Below are positions 1 to 9,085 of a stretch of 29,589 nt of DNA, one piece after another. How positions within the stretch are numbered: the first letter of the stretch is position 1; every line of letters starts with the position of its first letter. The DNA lies in NCBI GenBank assembly GCA_003427395.1, contig BFEA01000025.1, positions 4,073,815 through 4,103,403 of the forward strand, in the 5' to 3' direction. Under the pieces are notes generated by a model. It made no database searches, was not told the DNA's origin, and saw nothing but the letters and a program-made list of their open reading frames with translations. This DNA is from Chara braunii. Lineage: Eukaryota > Streptophyta > Charophyceae > Charales > Characeae. The translations under genes and the position numbers were made by a program.

Positions 1-129
1 GTTGCCAAGCCGAACGTTTGGGCGTTCAGGTCCCCGTACGGGGCCCGAACTTGAAGAGGTTCGGACCCCGCAAAAAAATAGTTTAACACCAAAATATTAT
101 TATTTTTTCCTGAAATGTTTTGTATGCGT

Positions 130-240
130 TCTCTGTGATATAAGATATCTCCCTCTCAATTTTGAAGCCATTCTGTTCAGATTATAAAACACAAAAAATC
201 CTCAAAGATGATGGTGTCAAAACTTGCTTGCCCACTCACT
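130..240 (+). repeat. Direct copy of the foldback arm
   Basis: This stretch aligns with 335-445. Both run from a TAAGATA motif through an A-rich stretch into CAAAGATGRYGGTGTCAAAA and then CTTGCTTGCCCACTC or CGTGCTCGCCCACTC. The copy is more diverged than the two inverted arms of the neighbouring foldback element. It may be a tandem duplicate or a second insertion of the same family. Confidence 0.5.
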
Positions 241-349
241 AATTTTTTTATTTATTTTTTTTCACTTTATGTTTTTCCTTTATTTCGGGGCATGAAAAAA
301 ATTATTATTTTTTCAAAATATATTTATAGATTTTCTATTACGTAAGATA

Positions 350-1055
350 CACATATATAAATTTTCACGGCATTTGTCACAACCAAAACAAAATAAAAAA
401 TCGCCAAAGATGGCGGTGTCAAAAACGTGCTCGCCCACTCTATACTTTCATTATCATTTTATTTTTTATAATAGTCATTATTATTATTTACTTCTTAGTA
501 TTTAATATTTATTCTCATTTTGGATTTTTTTTTGGGGGGGGGGGACGGGGGATCTTCCCTGGTCTTTGCACGAGCTGGTCATCAGGGACCCAGGCGGCCC
601 GGCTGGTAGCCTAGAAAAAATCTGAAAAACATATATGTTATGAAGAAAAATAAATTAAACAAGATTACAGGGTTGCCGACCTTCGGAACGGGCCCATCAC
701 CCGAACCCGAACGCTCGAACGTTCAACACCCCCTCTCGACGCGTTCGACCGTTCGGCCGAATGCAGACCCAAAGAAAAAAAAAACAAAAATAAACAAAAG
801 AATTTCAAACAATCTAAAACAAAACAATACTATGCAGAAGAATAAACTGAACAACATTTGTCTCAACGTTACATCCAAATTCTTTACCAAGTTCGAAGTA
901 GAAATCAAATACTAAAAATAAATAATAATAATAAAAATTAAAAAAAAAAAACGAGAATGAAATTATTGAGTGGGCGACCAAGTTTTTGACACCGCCATCT
1001 TTGGTAAGTTTTCTTTTTGTTTTGGCTGTGAAAAATGTTATGAAATTTTATATAT
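350..1055. mobile_element. Foldback/MITE-like element with long inverted arms
   Basis: The arms at about 350-462 and 950-1055 are inverted copies of each other. They share a perfect 23-nt core at 404-426 and 982-1004 that contains GATGGCGGTGTC, and are imperfectly matched across the rest of about 105 nt out to a CATATATA end. No ORF inside looks like a transposase, so this would be a non-autonomous element or a simple inverted duplication. The interior carries a G run near 534-544 and a CG/TTCG-rich patch at 672-790 that resembles 1-77. Target-site duplications were not resolved. Confidence 0.5.
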
Positions 1056-1059
1056 GGGC

Positions 1060-1449
1060 CACGACCATATATGGGAGCCCTACGCAGATGCAGCAAACAG
1101 CCCAAGTCCGAAGACTCTGCTCAAGTCCGGAGACTCAGGCCGAGCCCTTTTTTTTTTTTGGTGGGATATGGGCCATGACCCATATTGGCTGGGAACAAGT
1201 GATTCTCATACTACGATTGAACTGTCTCTGCGATCTCTAACATTGACAGAGTGCGAGCCTAGTGAGGCTTCTACAAGTGAGCCTCCACTAGAAGGAAAAC
1301 CTACTTTTCAGAATCTCTCTGAATTAGTAGAACCTTCTTCTAGTGAGATGGTTCGCTTTCTGGTCAACATGGTGTCGTTTCATGGCGATTTACCCCCCGA
1401 ACTCATCATGGAACCTAGTGTCAGGATTGGTGAAGTGAGGAACCACTAA
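1060..1449 (+). pseudogene. Gag-like fragment, 5' part
   Basis: An open frame in the same phase as the downstream protease begins inside the foldback arm. Its believable protein-like part starts around 1200. It is Ser/Glu/Pro-rich (SEASTSEPPLEG, EPSSSEMVRFL) and ends at a TAA at 1447-1449. No CCHC knuckle is visible. I call it gag-like from its position upstream of the protease, not from a recognised domain. Two palindromic repeats of the form ATATGGGCCAYGACC lie at about 1052 and 1166 and may mark an insertion or duplication near its start. Confidence 0.4.
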
Positions 1450-1851
1450 ACCCGTATGGCGCCTCAAATGATAGAAGAAAAGAAAAGGAAGAAGGCTGAG
1501 AAGTCGCTTATTAACATCCTTGATGACCCTGAACAGGAACGCTCACAAGAAAAAAATGAACAGGGGAGAAAGATAAAATTTATTCTCAAGAGTGACTTGG
1601 ATGATGGGACAGTGATTTCTGATGTAATTGCTAAAATGCTGGAAGAAATGGAAGTGACATTGTCTTTCAAGGAAGCAATGACACTAGCACCCAAACTGAG
1701 AGAAAAGTTGAAAAAGTTAATTGAGAAGAAAAAATTGGAAGTTAATTATTTGGGGTCAGTCTTTCTCAACCAAGTGAACAGATCACTACTAGGTTGCAAG
1801 ATGAGATTCGCAACCATGGGATGTGGACACCTTACAATTCGTATTAATTAA
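1450..1851 (+). pseudogene. Gag/pre-protease fragment of Ty3/gypsy element
   Basis: This is a lysine- and glutamate-rich, largely helical segment (MAPQMIEEKKRKKAEKS near the start, then LKKLIEKKK). It runs in frame 1 directly into the protease and is interrupted only by TAA at 1849-1851, immediately before the DSGA-containing segment. The continuity suggests one polyprotein, with gag C-terminus and protease joined, split by point nonsense mutations. An ATG lies at 1456. Its exact role is not recognisable. Confidence 0.55.
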
Positions 1852-2256
1852 GTGAAGGTTCTAGCCCTAGTGGATTCTGGGGCAGAGATGGTACTTCTTT
1901 CACGAAGAACGATGGAGGCGTGTAATTTGACTATTGATAGGCCTACGAAAAATGTATTGAGCAATATTGCAGGAGAGTTGTTCGCGGCGGGATTTGTTAA
2001 TAACTTACCTATCAGAGTTGAGACAATGTCTGTGGAATTATTGGGTTTTGTCGTGCCGGACCTGGACCATGACTGTATCTTGGGAACTTCATTCTTGCAT
2101 AGGATGGAGACAGTCCAATTTTTCAATCATGAGGGGTCATCTTGGATCGGTCTACAAGATCCTGAGACTGCTAAAAAACAGACCTTTATGGTCTGCACAA
2201 AGAGTGATTTCAAGCATCAACTTTCTGCTAATTCAATCGGAAGGGAAAGAGACTAA
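1852..2256 (+). pseudogene. Retroviral-type aspartic protease (PR)
   Basis: The catalytic motif LVDSGAEMVLLS sits at about residues 6-17 of this segment. A later hydrophobic-hydrophobic-Gly motif in CILGTSFL matches the second conserved region of pepsin-like retroviral proteases. In a living element this enzyme cuts the Gag-Pol polyprotein inside the particle. The segment starts right after a stop codon with GTG, so it is not a stand-alone gene. It ends at TAA 2254-2256, after which coding similarity continues in frame 3. Confidence 0.85.
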
Positions 2257-2665
2257 AGAAAGAAGGAAAACAAGAAGCAAAAGAAACGATTTCGGTGGGT
2301 ATCAATCATGTTTCGAAAATGATAAAAGCCCTTGGTAAACTCGAGGATGAGGACAGACAAATTGAAGCCTTCAAGAAGGCTGTAGAGACTGGTAAGAGAG
2401 GAAAGATGAAATTAAGATTTGCGTCGACTCACCCTTTCTTAGGAAAATAGTCACTGGGTCAAAAATAAAATACAAGCCCAAGGGGGTGAAGAAAAACCCG
2501 ATGGCAGTCCTAATAGAAAAAAATTATGATGAAGCATTGAAAAAGGAGAGGAAGATTATAAAAGCATTGAGAGAATCAGCAAAACAGGAGAATAGGGTCA
2601 CCAAAGAGAGGTTTGACATAATGAAGATAGGCTCGGATCAGTTTATCCTGCCTAAGGAGAAATAA
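2253..2665 (+). pseudogene. PR-RT bridge of Ty3/gypsy pol, with frame changes
   Basis: Protein-like sequence continues in frame 3 at 2253-2450 (KLEDEDRQIEAFKKAVETGK). It then moves to frame 2 at about 2450 (VKKNPMAVLIEKNYDEALKK, then SDQFILPKEK) up to TAA 2663-2665. Both shifts are in the same direction (frame 1 to 3 to 2), consistent with two small indels. Programmed frameshifting cannot be excluded but is less likely given the surrounding nonsense mutations. The segment is charged and helical, with no named domain. Confidence 0.5.
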
Positions 2666-2956
2666 TATATCTTTAGGATGTGTCAGAAATTCTCTGATAC
2701 TTTTTCCTTTAATGACGAAGAGAGAGGGCGATTGGACGTGGACATGATTAAGATGACCAAAATTTGGACAGTTGATCATGTTCCATGGAATGGTAGGCCA
2801 ACTAAGTATGCCCTAAAAGAAGAAGCAGAAGTTGTAAAATATCTTGATAAGAAGATTGTATCTAATGTTGCTGAACCTGCTGACGGACCGTGTGCTAACC
2901 ACTGGTTTTGTTTCTGGAAACCAGGGGGTGGACTAAGATGGATACAAAATCTTTAA
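2666..2956 (+). pseudogene. Reverse transcriptase, N-terminal fingers
   Basis: This contains the start of the Ty3/gypsy RT: a VPWNGRPTKYAL-type motif, KEEAEVVKYLDKKIVSN, and the conserved WFCFWKPGGGLRWIQNL at its end. The stop at 2954-2956 lies between RWIQNL and KLNSV, where an intact element would read straight through; a CAA-to-TAA change would explain it. It is in the same frame as the RT palm that follows. Confidence 0.85.
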
Positions 2957-4180
2957 AAACTCAATTCTGTGATGGTACGTGATGCAGGTAGTCTTCCCAA
3001 TGCTGATCTCCTCTCTGAATCCTTTGTTGGTCGATGTATTTATTTTTTACTTGATTTGTATTCTGGCTATGATCAGTTCCCTATTGATCCCTCTAGCCGA
3101 CCAATGACTGCCATGCACACGCCAAGGGGGGTTGTTCAGATGTGTGTGGTACCTCAGGGTTGGACTAACGGCGTGGCAGTGGTTCAAAGGGATATGATCA
3201 AAGTCATGCAAGATATTTCCCCTGAAATAACCAGTTCATACATTGATGACAATCTTGTGGAAAGACCTTTGGTAAGGGATGAGATTTTAGTCGCAGGGAG
3301 AGTCAGAAAGTTTGTCTGGGAACATGGTGAAGGAGTTAAGATGGTCCTAGAAAGACTTCAGAAATATAATCTGACTGCCAGTGGGTCAAAGTCCCTTCTC
3401 TTCCAGCCAGAGGTGATAATCTTGGGCTTCAAATGTTTCTCCGAGGGTAAGAGTCAGGATCCCAAGAAGATAGATAAGATCCTGAACTGGCCTCTGCCCC
3501 TAAAAAAACTCAAAAGAGTGACAGATGTCAGAAGCTTCTTGGGGGTCTGCGGATTCTGGAGGATTTTTATCCCTCATTTTCTTACCCTTGCAGCGCCTTT
3601 GAGGGAGATGGTAAGGCAAGGGGCTAACTTAGCATGGAATGATAAAAAACAGGATGCAGCAGAAATATTACAAGAAAAACTAAAAGATGGTGGAGTAGTG
3701 CTAGGGGTGTCATATTATGATGATGAGGAAGCAAGACCTTTCATCATTGAGGCAGATGGAGGACCAGTTGCTCTGGGTGAAGTGCTTATTCAAAAAGATG
3801 AAAATGGAAGAGAGAGACCTCTGAGATTTGAGAGCAGGACTCTCAATTCAACAGAAAGAGACTACACTCAATTCAGGAAAGAGCTACTGTCAATCATCCA
3901 TATCCTCAGGTGCTTTAGGCATTACGTACTAGGAAGAAGATTCATCTTGAGGACTGATGCATCTGCTGTGATAGGTGTCATTAAAAAGCACCAACAGGTA
4001 GATCCAACAGTCAGCAGATGGATCGCCTTCATCTGGACATGTGATTTTAAGCTGAAAAAGATTCCCACTGAGAAAAACAGAGCGGATGGCTTAAGCCGGA
4101 TTGAGTGGCGAGAAGAAGAGAAAGAAAATGTGAATGAAACAATTGAAGAATCTGCCTATGTTGATAATTTCCTTAATTAA
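2957..4180 (+). pseudogene. Ty3/gypsy reverse transcriptase and RNase H
   Basis: This is the longest open piece of the element. Counting from the ATG at 2969, palm motif A is LLDLYSGYDQ (Asp29), followed by PQGWTNGVAVVQRDM, the catalytic YIDDN (Asp93, Asp94), a connection region ending in LAAPLREM (about 207-214), and RNase H. RNase H carries IIEADGGP (Asp263), the Glu of QFRKELLSI (Glu305) and LRTDAS (Asp330). The last RNase H motif appears as KNRADGLSR. The RT and RNase H active-site residues therefore look intact although the copy as a whole is broken. It ends at TAA 4178-4180, after which the same frame continues. Confidence 0.92.
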
Positions 4181-4750
4181 AAAGATGATGAGGACTGTGA
4201 GGCACCATGCTCCTATAAGAGGAGTCTGTGGCCAGAAGAGAGAGATAGCTGGGGAGAAATCTCAAGCGCATACGTTTATGAGTCGATTATAGGGAAAGAG
4301 GAAGAAGATGAACCAAACGATTGGTATGCTAGAGTTAATGCAGCAGCAGTGACTGCTCAGGAAATTGGAGAAAGTTCAGGTTCAAAGGAAGAAGAAGAGA
4401 GTGAAAAGAAGGAAGAAGAGATATTTTCCTTCTGTGAAGAATATGATAAAAGTTATCAAGAGATTGGCAAGAAGATGAAAAAAGAGCAGCTAAAAGAATA
4501 TTATTGTAAAAATTCAAGGAAGAAATTCAGATTAAAAAGAGGACATCTCTTTGTGGATAGTAAGGGAGGCCTACCTCCACTAAGAGTGGTCTGTGGTAAA
4601 GAGAGGCAGTTAGAGATAATTGTTGCTCTACATGAGGGGGTTGCTGGTGGTCACAGGGCTGCTGAGACAACCTACTCCGAGACTGTCAAACTTTACTTCT
4701 GGCCTTGCATGAGAGACATGATTTACAAATACTGTAAATCATGTGTGTAA
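4181..4750 (+). pseudogene. Acidic linker and H2C2 zinc finger of integrase
   Basis: An acidic Glu/Lys-rich linker (EEEESEKKEEEIFSF) precedes the integrase N-terminal zinc-binding module. The two His residues are in LHEGVAGGH, followed by YFWPCMRDMIYKYCKSC. The TAA at 4748-4750 falls inside the final C-x2-C pair (Cys-Val-stop-Cys), so translation would end within the zinc ligand set. The module normally helps integrase multimerise. Confidence 0.82.
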
Positions 4751-5308
4751 TGTCAGAAGAGGTCTACCACAAGAATGATTGAGCCCTTATTTCCTACAAT
4801 CCTGGTAGAGCCAGGTAGCAGCGTTCATTTGAATCTCATTACTATGCCACCAGGCAAGGGCGTGATGAGATATATACCAAACATGAGAGATAATTTCTCT
4901 GGATATGTTGAGGCAAAAACTCTGAAAAGAAAGACAGCCGAACAGGTGGCTGACTGGATAGAAGAAGTCTATCTTAGGTATCCTTTTATTAGAGAATTTG
5001 TTTCAGACAGAGGATTAGAGTTCATAAATGAAATTGTCAGAAGAACTACACTTAGATTGGGTATCAGAATTCGGTATGTGATTACTTACCATCCTCAAGC
5101 TAATGCACCTGTTGAAAGAGGTCATAAAACTTTGAAAGACTCACTGGCCAAGTGGTGTGAAAGAAATCTCAGTAATTGGCCGAAAGTTTTAAGAGTTGCT
5201 GTGTACACTGAGAATATCACGGTCAAGAGAACTACTGGTTATGCACCATTTACTCTGTGGTATGACCGATATGCTACATTGCCAATTGAGAGTATTGTCA
5301 AGACATAG
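4751..5308 (+). pseudogene. Integrase catalytic core (DDE/RNase H fold)
   Basis: The core motifs present are RDNFSGYVEAKTL, VSDRGLEF and ERGHKTLKDSL. Counting from the ATG at 4775, the second catalytic Asp (Asp78) and the Glu (Glu114) have the expected D-35-E spacing. At the first catalytic position, where relatives have Asp after a VHL-type strand, this copy reads VHLNLITM (Asn20), so the first metal ligand appears lost. HPQANAPVERG is typical of Ty3/gypsy integrases. The stop is at 5306-5308, with the same frame open afterwards. Confidence 0.87.
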
Positions 5309-5740
5309 TCAAGTCAAGAAAGAGACAGAGACTATTCTATTTCAGAGCTTCTTCAGATCTGGATGAGGCAAATATCAGAAGTTGATCAGACAGTGATGGA
5401 TGCTGCAGAAAGGATGATATCCAGCAGATTGTCAGACCAAGAAAGATGGAACAAGAAAAGGTATATAAGAAAAGAGAAACTGAAGATTGGAGATGTTGTT
5501 CTTCTGTTCGACAGTTCCCTTGACACGCAATGGACTAAAAGGTTGGAGCCCATATGACTTGGTCCTTAAAGAATCACAGTAGAGGCAGAAGGCAAGGTTT
5601 ATGAGATTTCAGAGATGGACGGATCCAGGGTTCATGACATGGTATCAGGTTCCAGACTTCGTAAGTTCATATTCAGAGCACCAGATCTGATTCCTGCAGT
5701 AACCTCAAGGAGAGGGAAGAGAGGTCGGTCATCTAAGTAA
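5309..5740 (+). pseudogene. Integrase C-terminal region and pol tail
   Basis: Frame 2 continues with a helical segment (SEVDQTVMDAAERMISSRL) and then the conserved basic strand region IGDVVLLFDSSLD. TGA 5555-5557 and TAA 5567-5569 follow within the usual WLGPYRV-like stretch. The frame then stays open (VEAEGKVYEISEM, SGSRLRKFIFRAP, basic end RRGKRGRSSK) to a terminal TAA at 5738-5740, which I take as the authentic pol stop. No chromodomain signature was seen. Confidence 0.78.
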
Positions 5741-6174
5741 GAGAACAGTTCCATAGAACTAAGAGAAAAAGTACAGTGAGACAATGAGACAGCAGGACTG
5801 AATTTTCAAGAGGCTGTGATCATTCATGCATAGTCAATTCAGCATTTCGGATTCAGTATTTCAGTTTCAGAACTTCAGTTTCATCATTTCAGTTTCGGTA
5901 ATTTAATTTCAGTTGTTTCAACATCTAAGTCTCAGTATCTCAGTTTTAAGCAAGCCCTTTCATTCAGTACTTCAGCAAACGACTAAGACTATATCTTTTG
6001 ATGTAGTGCTACAGTCGTTTCATGAGTGTCAAGTCCATGAGAGTGGGGAAATAACTATAAAATCAATTTCGTGAGTATTGACATGGTGTCAAAGACTCGA
6101 GAAGCTCATGGCTGTGGCACATCAAAAGATATGATCAATACTATCCTAAGATAAAGAGAAGAGCATGGTGAACA
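5741..6174. other. Non-coding 3' flank of the gypsy element
   Basis: There is no convincing ORF here. The DNA contains many short degenerate TTTCAGT/TTCAG repeats (about 5840-5980) and could be the 3' untranslated or LTR part of the element. I could not find a matching copy upstream of gag to prove an LTR. Confidence 0.4.
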
Positions 6175-7211
6175 TGAGGAAGTTCAGTTATGACTGACTA
6201 AGAGTTATCAGCAGAAGGACTTCGTGTCTCTGAGTAAAATGTCCATCCAAAAGATTCAGATGAAGGCAGGTATAAGGAAGTTCAGCTTTACTTGACTGAG
6301 AATGGTCAGTAGATGGACCTCGTGCCTTTGACTAAGGACCTGTCTTCGCTCGGATGAGGGAAGGGACCTCTCTGAGATCAGCATTTCAGTACTTCCTTAA
6401 GACTGACGGGACGTCTCTTGGAAAAGAAAGGGAAATTCTCAGCTGAGGGAAGGGACCTCTCTGGGACCAGCACTAAGCATCCTTTTTTTTAGACTGAAGA
6501 GAGATTTCCTGTAAGGGTTTGGTGTTGGTTATCATGTTGCTGTTCAGTGCCACTTGAGACTGACGGAACGTCTCTTGAGAAATGTTTGTTCTGTTATGGG
6601 GCGTGGGCAGTCTGTTTGTGGGTTATGATATGCTTGCCTGATTGTCTGTGCCTGGGGTTTTCTTCTCTAACCTGAGGATGCGTTGATTGCCGGGGCCAGC
6701 CAGAGCCTTATCGCACTAGGTTGCAATCTGGAGAGGTCAGCAGGTCCCCGACGCGAGTGTCGAATTCCGTAGTCGACTGAGGCTAAGGCTCCGGGAGTCT
6801 GGCCTATGAGGTTGAAAGGGGTCAGCTGGAATCCTACCGCAGTCAGAGGATGCAATCCAGTAAGGTTAGCCAGAGCCTTGAATCGTAGTTAGACTGGGTC
6901 CTATGCTCGAAAATCTGGGCGGGGCAGCCAACGCCCCTGGCAAAAAACTGGTAGGTGAGCCGGTCCCTGACCGCAGAAGTCAAATCCGGGTTCGGGACAG
7001 TTTGACTGACGGGACGTCTGCTGTCATGGGGTGACCAAACCCGCTATAGTCTGGGTGTCCAGGCGAGAGCGCCAAAGGGCTGTCATACTCGAGTAGTAGG
7101 TGTGATTGGTCCTGACCTGGAGGCATGTCAAAGGGGCTGTCAAGACAAATGGTCTGACTAGTCCTGGCCTGAGGTGAGCCGAATGAGGTATGTCAGACTG
7201 ACGGGACGTCT
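6175..7211 (+). repeat. Degenerate tandem repeats with recurring GACTGACGGGACGTCT
   Basis: The motif GACTGACGGRACGTCT recurs at 6401, 6558, 7004 and 7196. Larger diverged units also recur: AGGAAGTTCAG blocks near 6178 and 6281, GAGGGAAGGGACCTCTCTG near 6355 and 6444, and GAGGATGC..AGCCAGAGCCTT near 6674 and 6845. The copies are spaced irregularly, so this is an old, eroded repeat array and not coding. No ORF in the region looks real. Confidence 0.55.
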
Positions 7212-7277
7212 GGTATTCCTGGCCAGTGGTGGGCCAAAACTAAGGCAATCAATAAATCCTGAGTGTGAAGAGCTGTT

Positions 7278-7345
7278 ATGTGATATTTATTATTTATTAT
7301 TTATTATTTATTATTTATTATTCATTTATTGTTTATTACTTTATT
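7278..7345 (+). repeat. TTATTA/TTTATT low-complexity tract
   Basis: This is a run of TATTTATTATT units with a few substitutions. It is simple sequence with no associated gene. Confidence 0.8.
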
Positions 7346-7469
7346 TGTGGGTTTCTTTAATTATTAAATGCTTGACTGCTGGTTGTCAAAGGGTCTGCCT
7401 GCTGGGGCCGGGATCTGCTGTCTGTGGGACTCGTTGTTTTGCAGATACATAAAGACTTATTTGATGTTC

Positions 7470-7650
7470 CTTGGACCAGAGAAAAAAGAAAAAAAAGGTT
7501 TGGTATCCTTTTCCTCGTCTGAGAAGTTGAGGAGACGCCTCACTCAGACCAGAGAAAGAAAACAGGGTTTGGTATTTCCTGAGTCATGTGAGAAATTGGG
7601 AAGATAACTCATCCAAGTCAGAGAGCAGAAAAGAGGGTTTGGTATGCCCT
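7470..7650 (+). repeat. About 70-bp tandem repeat, three copies
   Basis: GGTTTGGTAT recurs at about 7498, 7566 and 7637, each followed or preceded by CTGAG/GTGAGAA and CAGAGARAAA segments. The copies are diverged. Frames through them are not conserved, so I do not call a gene. A related GGGTTTGGTATTATG occurs again at about 8933. Confidence 0.5.
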
Positions 7651-7929
7651 ATCTCCAGCATGATAGTCTGAGTAAGTGCCCTCGTTACTGGGGCAGCATC
7701 TCTGGCACATGTGCCCGGTCAAGAGCTAAGGTAATCTTCGTACAAAAGATCGACAACAGAGCGAGTCAAACAGGTAGACAAAAATCCTTCTTAAAATTTA
7801 TTCGGTGGCCGGCAAGCGGCCTGGTTCACGGGGAACCTGCATCCCTGGCCTTAAGGAAGCCAAAACTCTCAGGCCTAGGACGCTATGGAGTGGACAGTGA
7901 ACTGAAAATTTTATGAGCCGAAATCAGAC
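7651..7929. other. No recognisable feature
   Basis: This is mixed-composition DNA with no ORF that looks protein-like on either strand. It follows the truncated minus-strand gag fragment and probably represents unrelated sequence joined to it. Confidence 0.4.
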
Positions 7930-8400
7930 TCAAAAAGCTGAGAAAAAATCATGCTTATACAAAACGTAAAAGACGACCATGAGCTCAAGCTGGAAAAAAA
8001 ACAGAAGGAAGAAAATGCTAAAGAGAATGCAGTGACTAGGGTGATGAGGTGACGAGATAACACATGGGGCAGAGGGCTGCGGAGATGGCCCTATGGCCTT
8101 GCTCACGGCAGGGGTGGAAGGAGCTCTAGGGATATAAGGAGGTGAGAAGGCGCTAGGTGTACCGTAGCGCGCGTCAAATTTCTTACGGAGGAACTCCATC
8201 CTGTCAGGAGATGGAGTCCTTTCGTACCATCCTGCTAATGAATAGCGGGGGTATGGCCTTAGGTGGCCGTAGTCTCGCGGCTCCTCCTCTTCCTCTTCCT
8301 TTGAGCTATAATCCCGTCGTGTCCTGGCTGGCGGTTCCTCTTTTGCTTTCCCTCCTCTCCCTCCTCTTCCTCTACCCTGTCCGCGGCGTGCCTCAGGCAT
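7930..8400 (-). pseudogene. Truncated Ty3/gypsy-type Gag N-terminus
   Basis: An ATG at 8400 opens an Arg/Gly-rich start (GQGRGRGGRGGKAKEEPP), an acidic run (KEEEEEEPRDYG) and a Pro/Tyr-rich stretch (YPRYSLAGWYERTPSPD, then SPPYIPRAPSTPAVSKAIGP). This composition resembles the N-terminal part of plant or charophyte retrotransposon Gag proteins. After about residue 125 the frame becomes a Phe/Leu-rich run that looks like random read-through, so the real homology probably ends near 8030. The orientation is opposite to the pol at 1060-5740, so it belongs to a different insertion. The gag identity is inferred from composition and recollection. Confidence 0.5.
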
Positions 8401-8830
8401 AGTGGGAAGGTGAGCGGCAGAGAGGAGATGAGCGCTAAGAGAGAAAGCGAGCGCAGAAAAAGAAGGTGGAGTGCTTAGAGAAAAGGTTAGTTTTGAGAGA
8501 GAAAGTGATCACCGAAGAAGAGAGCGGACCAAACGCGAAGAGTGAAGTGGCGCAAAAAGGAAAAATCAAAAAATAAGAGGGGTACGACACATCAAGGGAG
8601 AAAGAGAACTAACACAGAAAAAGAAAACTACCAGGGAAGAGAAAGAGAACTGTCACTGAGCGAAAAGATGGCGCAGAGGAATATAGTTACACAAAGTAGG
8701 TGACTACGCTGCGTGCACGGTAAGAAAAAGAGGTAAGAAGAGAGAAGAAGGCGTTACGAAATGGATAGAAGAAAAAGGGGAGAAAAACTGCAACACAAAA
8801 ATTGATGGTCCGCGCAAAAGACATCAAGGA
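8401..8830 (+). other. Strongly purine-rich strand upstream of the gag ATG
   Basis: The + strand is dominated by A and G (many GAGAAAGAGAAC and GAAGAAG stretches), so the minus-strand leader of the gag fragment would be pyrimidine-rich. Short repeats such as AGAGAAAGAGAACT at about 8601 and 8641 give a locally tandem character. I did not find a primer-binding site for initiator tRNA. Confidence 0.45.
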
Positions 8831-8882
8831 AATCTGCTGTAACATGCAGAATAACGAGTGAAAAGTCTTGGACTGCTTGCTA

Positions 8883-8889
8883 CTTTATA
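8883..8889 (-). promoter_or_regulatory. TATA-like box, minus strand
   Basis: GAATATAAAGTAG on the minus strand lies about 490 nt upstream of the gag-like ATG, where an LTR promoter would be expected. There is no other support, such as a paired LTR. Confidence 0.25.
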
Positions 8890-8910
8890 TTCTCTGAGAA
8901 GCTCGTTTTG

Positions 8911-9085
8911 ACCCAGCGGGGACGCTGGGTGGGGGTTTGGTATTATGTCGGAGGGCCGATATTTCGGCCCTCCTGTGTGTACCAAGTCCCTGCTTGGTAC
9001 CAGTACCCTCTCTGACTCTTCGGCTTGTAGGCATGTTTTCCGACCACTGTGTATCAAGTCCCTGCTTGGATCCAGTCCTTGCTCC
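8911..9085. repeat. Cluster of perfect short hairpins with a 77-bp tandem repeat
   Basis: Three perfect stems follow one another: ACCCAGCG/CGCTGGGT (8911-8918 with 8923-8930), GGAGGGCCGA/TCGGCCCTCC (8950-8959 with 8964-8973) and GTACCAAG/CTTGGTAC (8979-8986 with 8993-9000). The last unit is repeated in diverged form about 77 bp later (CAAGTCCCTGCTTGG near 9057). No coding explanation is evident. They may be part of LTR or MITE ends. Confidence 0.6.

Larger units (their letters stand above)
1060..5740 (+). mobile_element. Degenerate Ty3/gypsy retrotransposon internal region
   Basis: The domain order is gag-like, aspartic protease, RT, RNase H, H2C2 zinc finger, integrase core and C-terminal tail, which is the Ty3/gypsy order because integrase follows RNase H. 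Gag-like and protease segments are in frame 1, a bridge (2253-2450) is in frame 3, and everything from about 2450 to 5740 is in frame 2. Frame 2 is interrupted by stops at 2663, 2954, 4178, 4748, 5306, 5555 and 5567. I found no matching LTR pair on either side, and the left edge abuts the foldback element. The copy is dead as it stands. No chromodomain was recognised in the tail. Confidence 0.88.

Noticed and set aside
5741-6174. 3' LTR of the gypsy element
   Set aside because: No second copy was found upstream of gag, and no clear TG...CA ends, polypurine tract or primer-binding site could be fixed.
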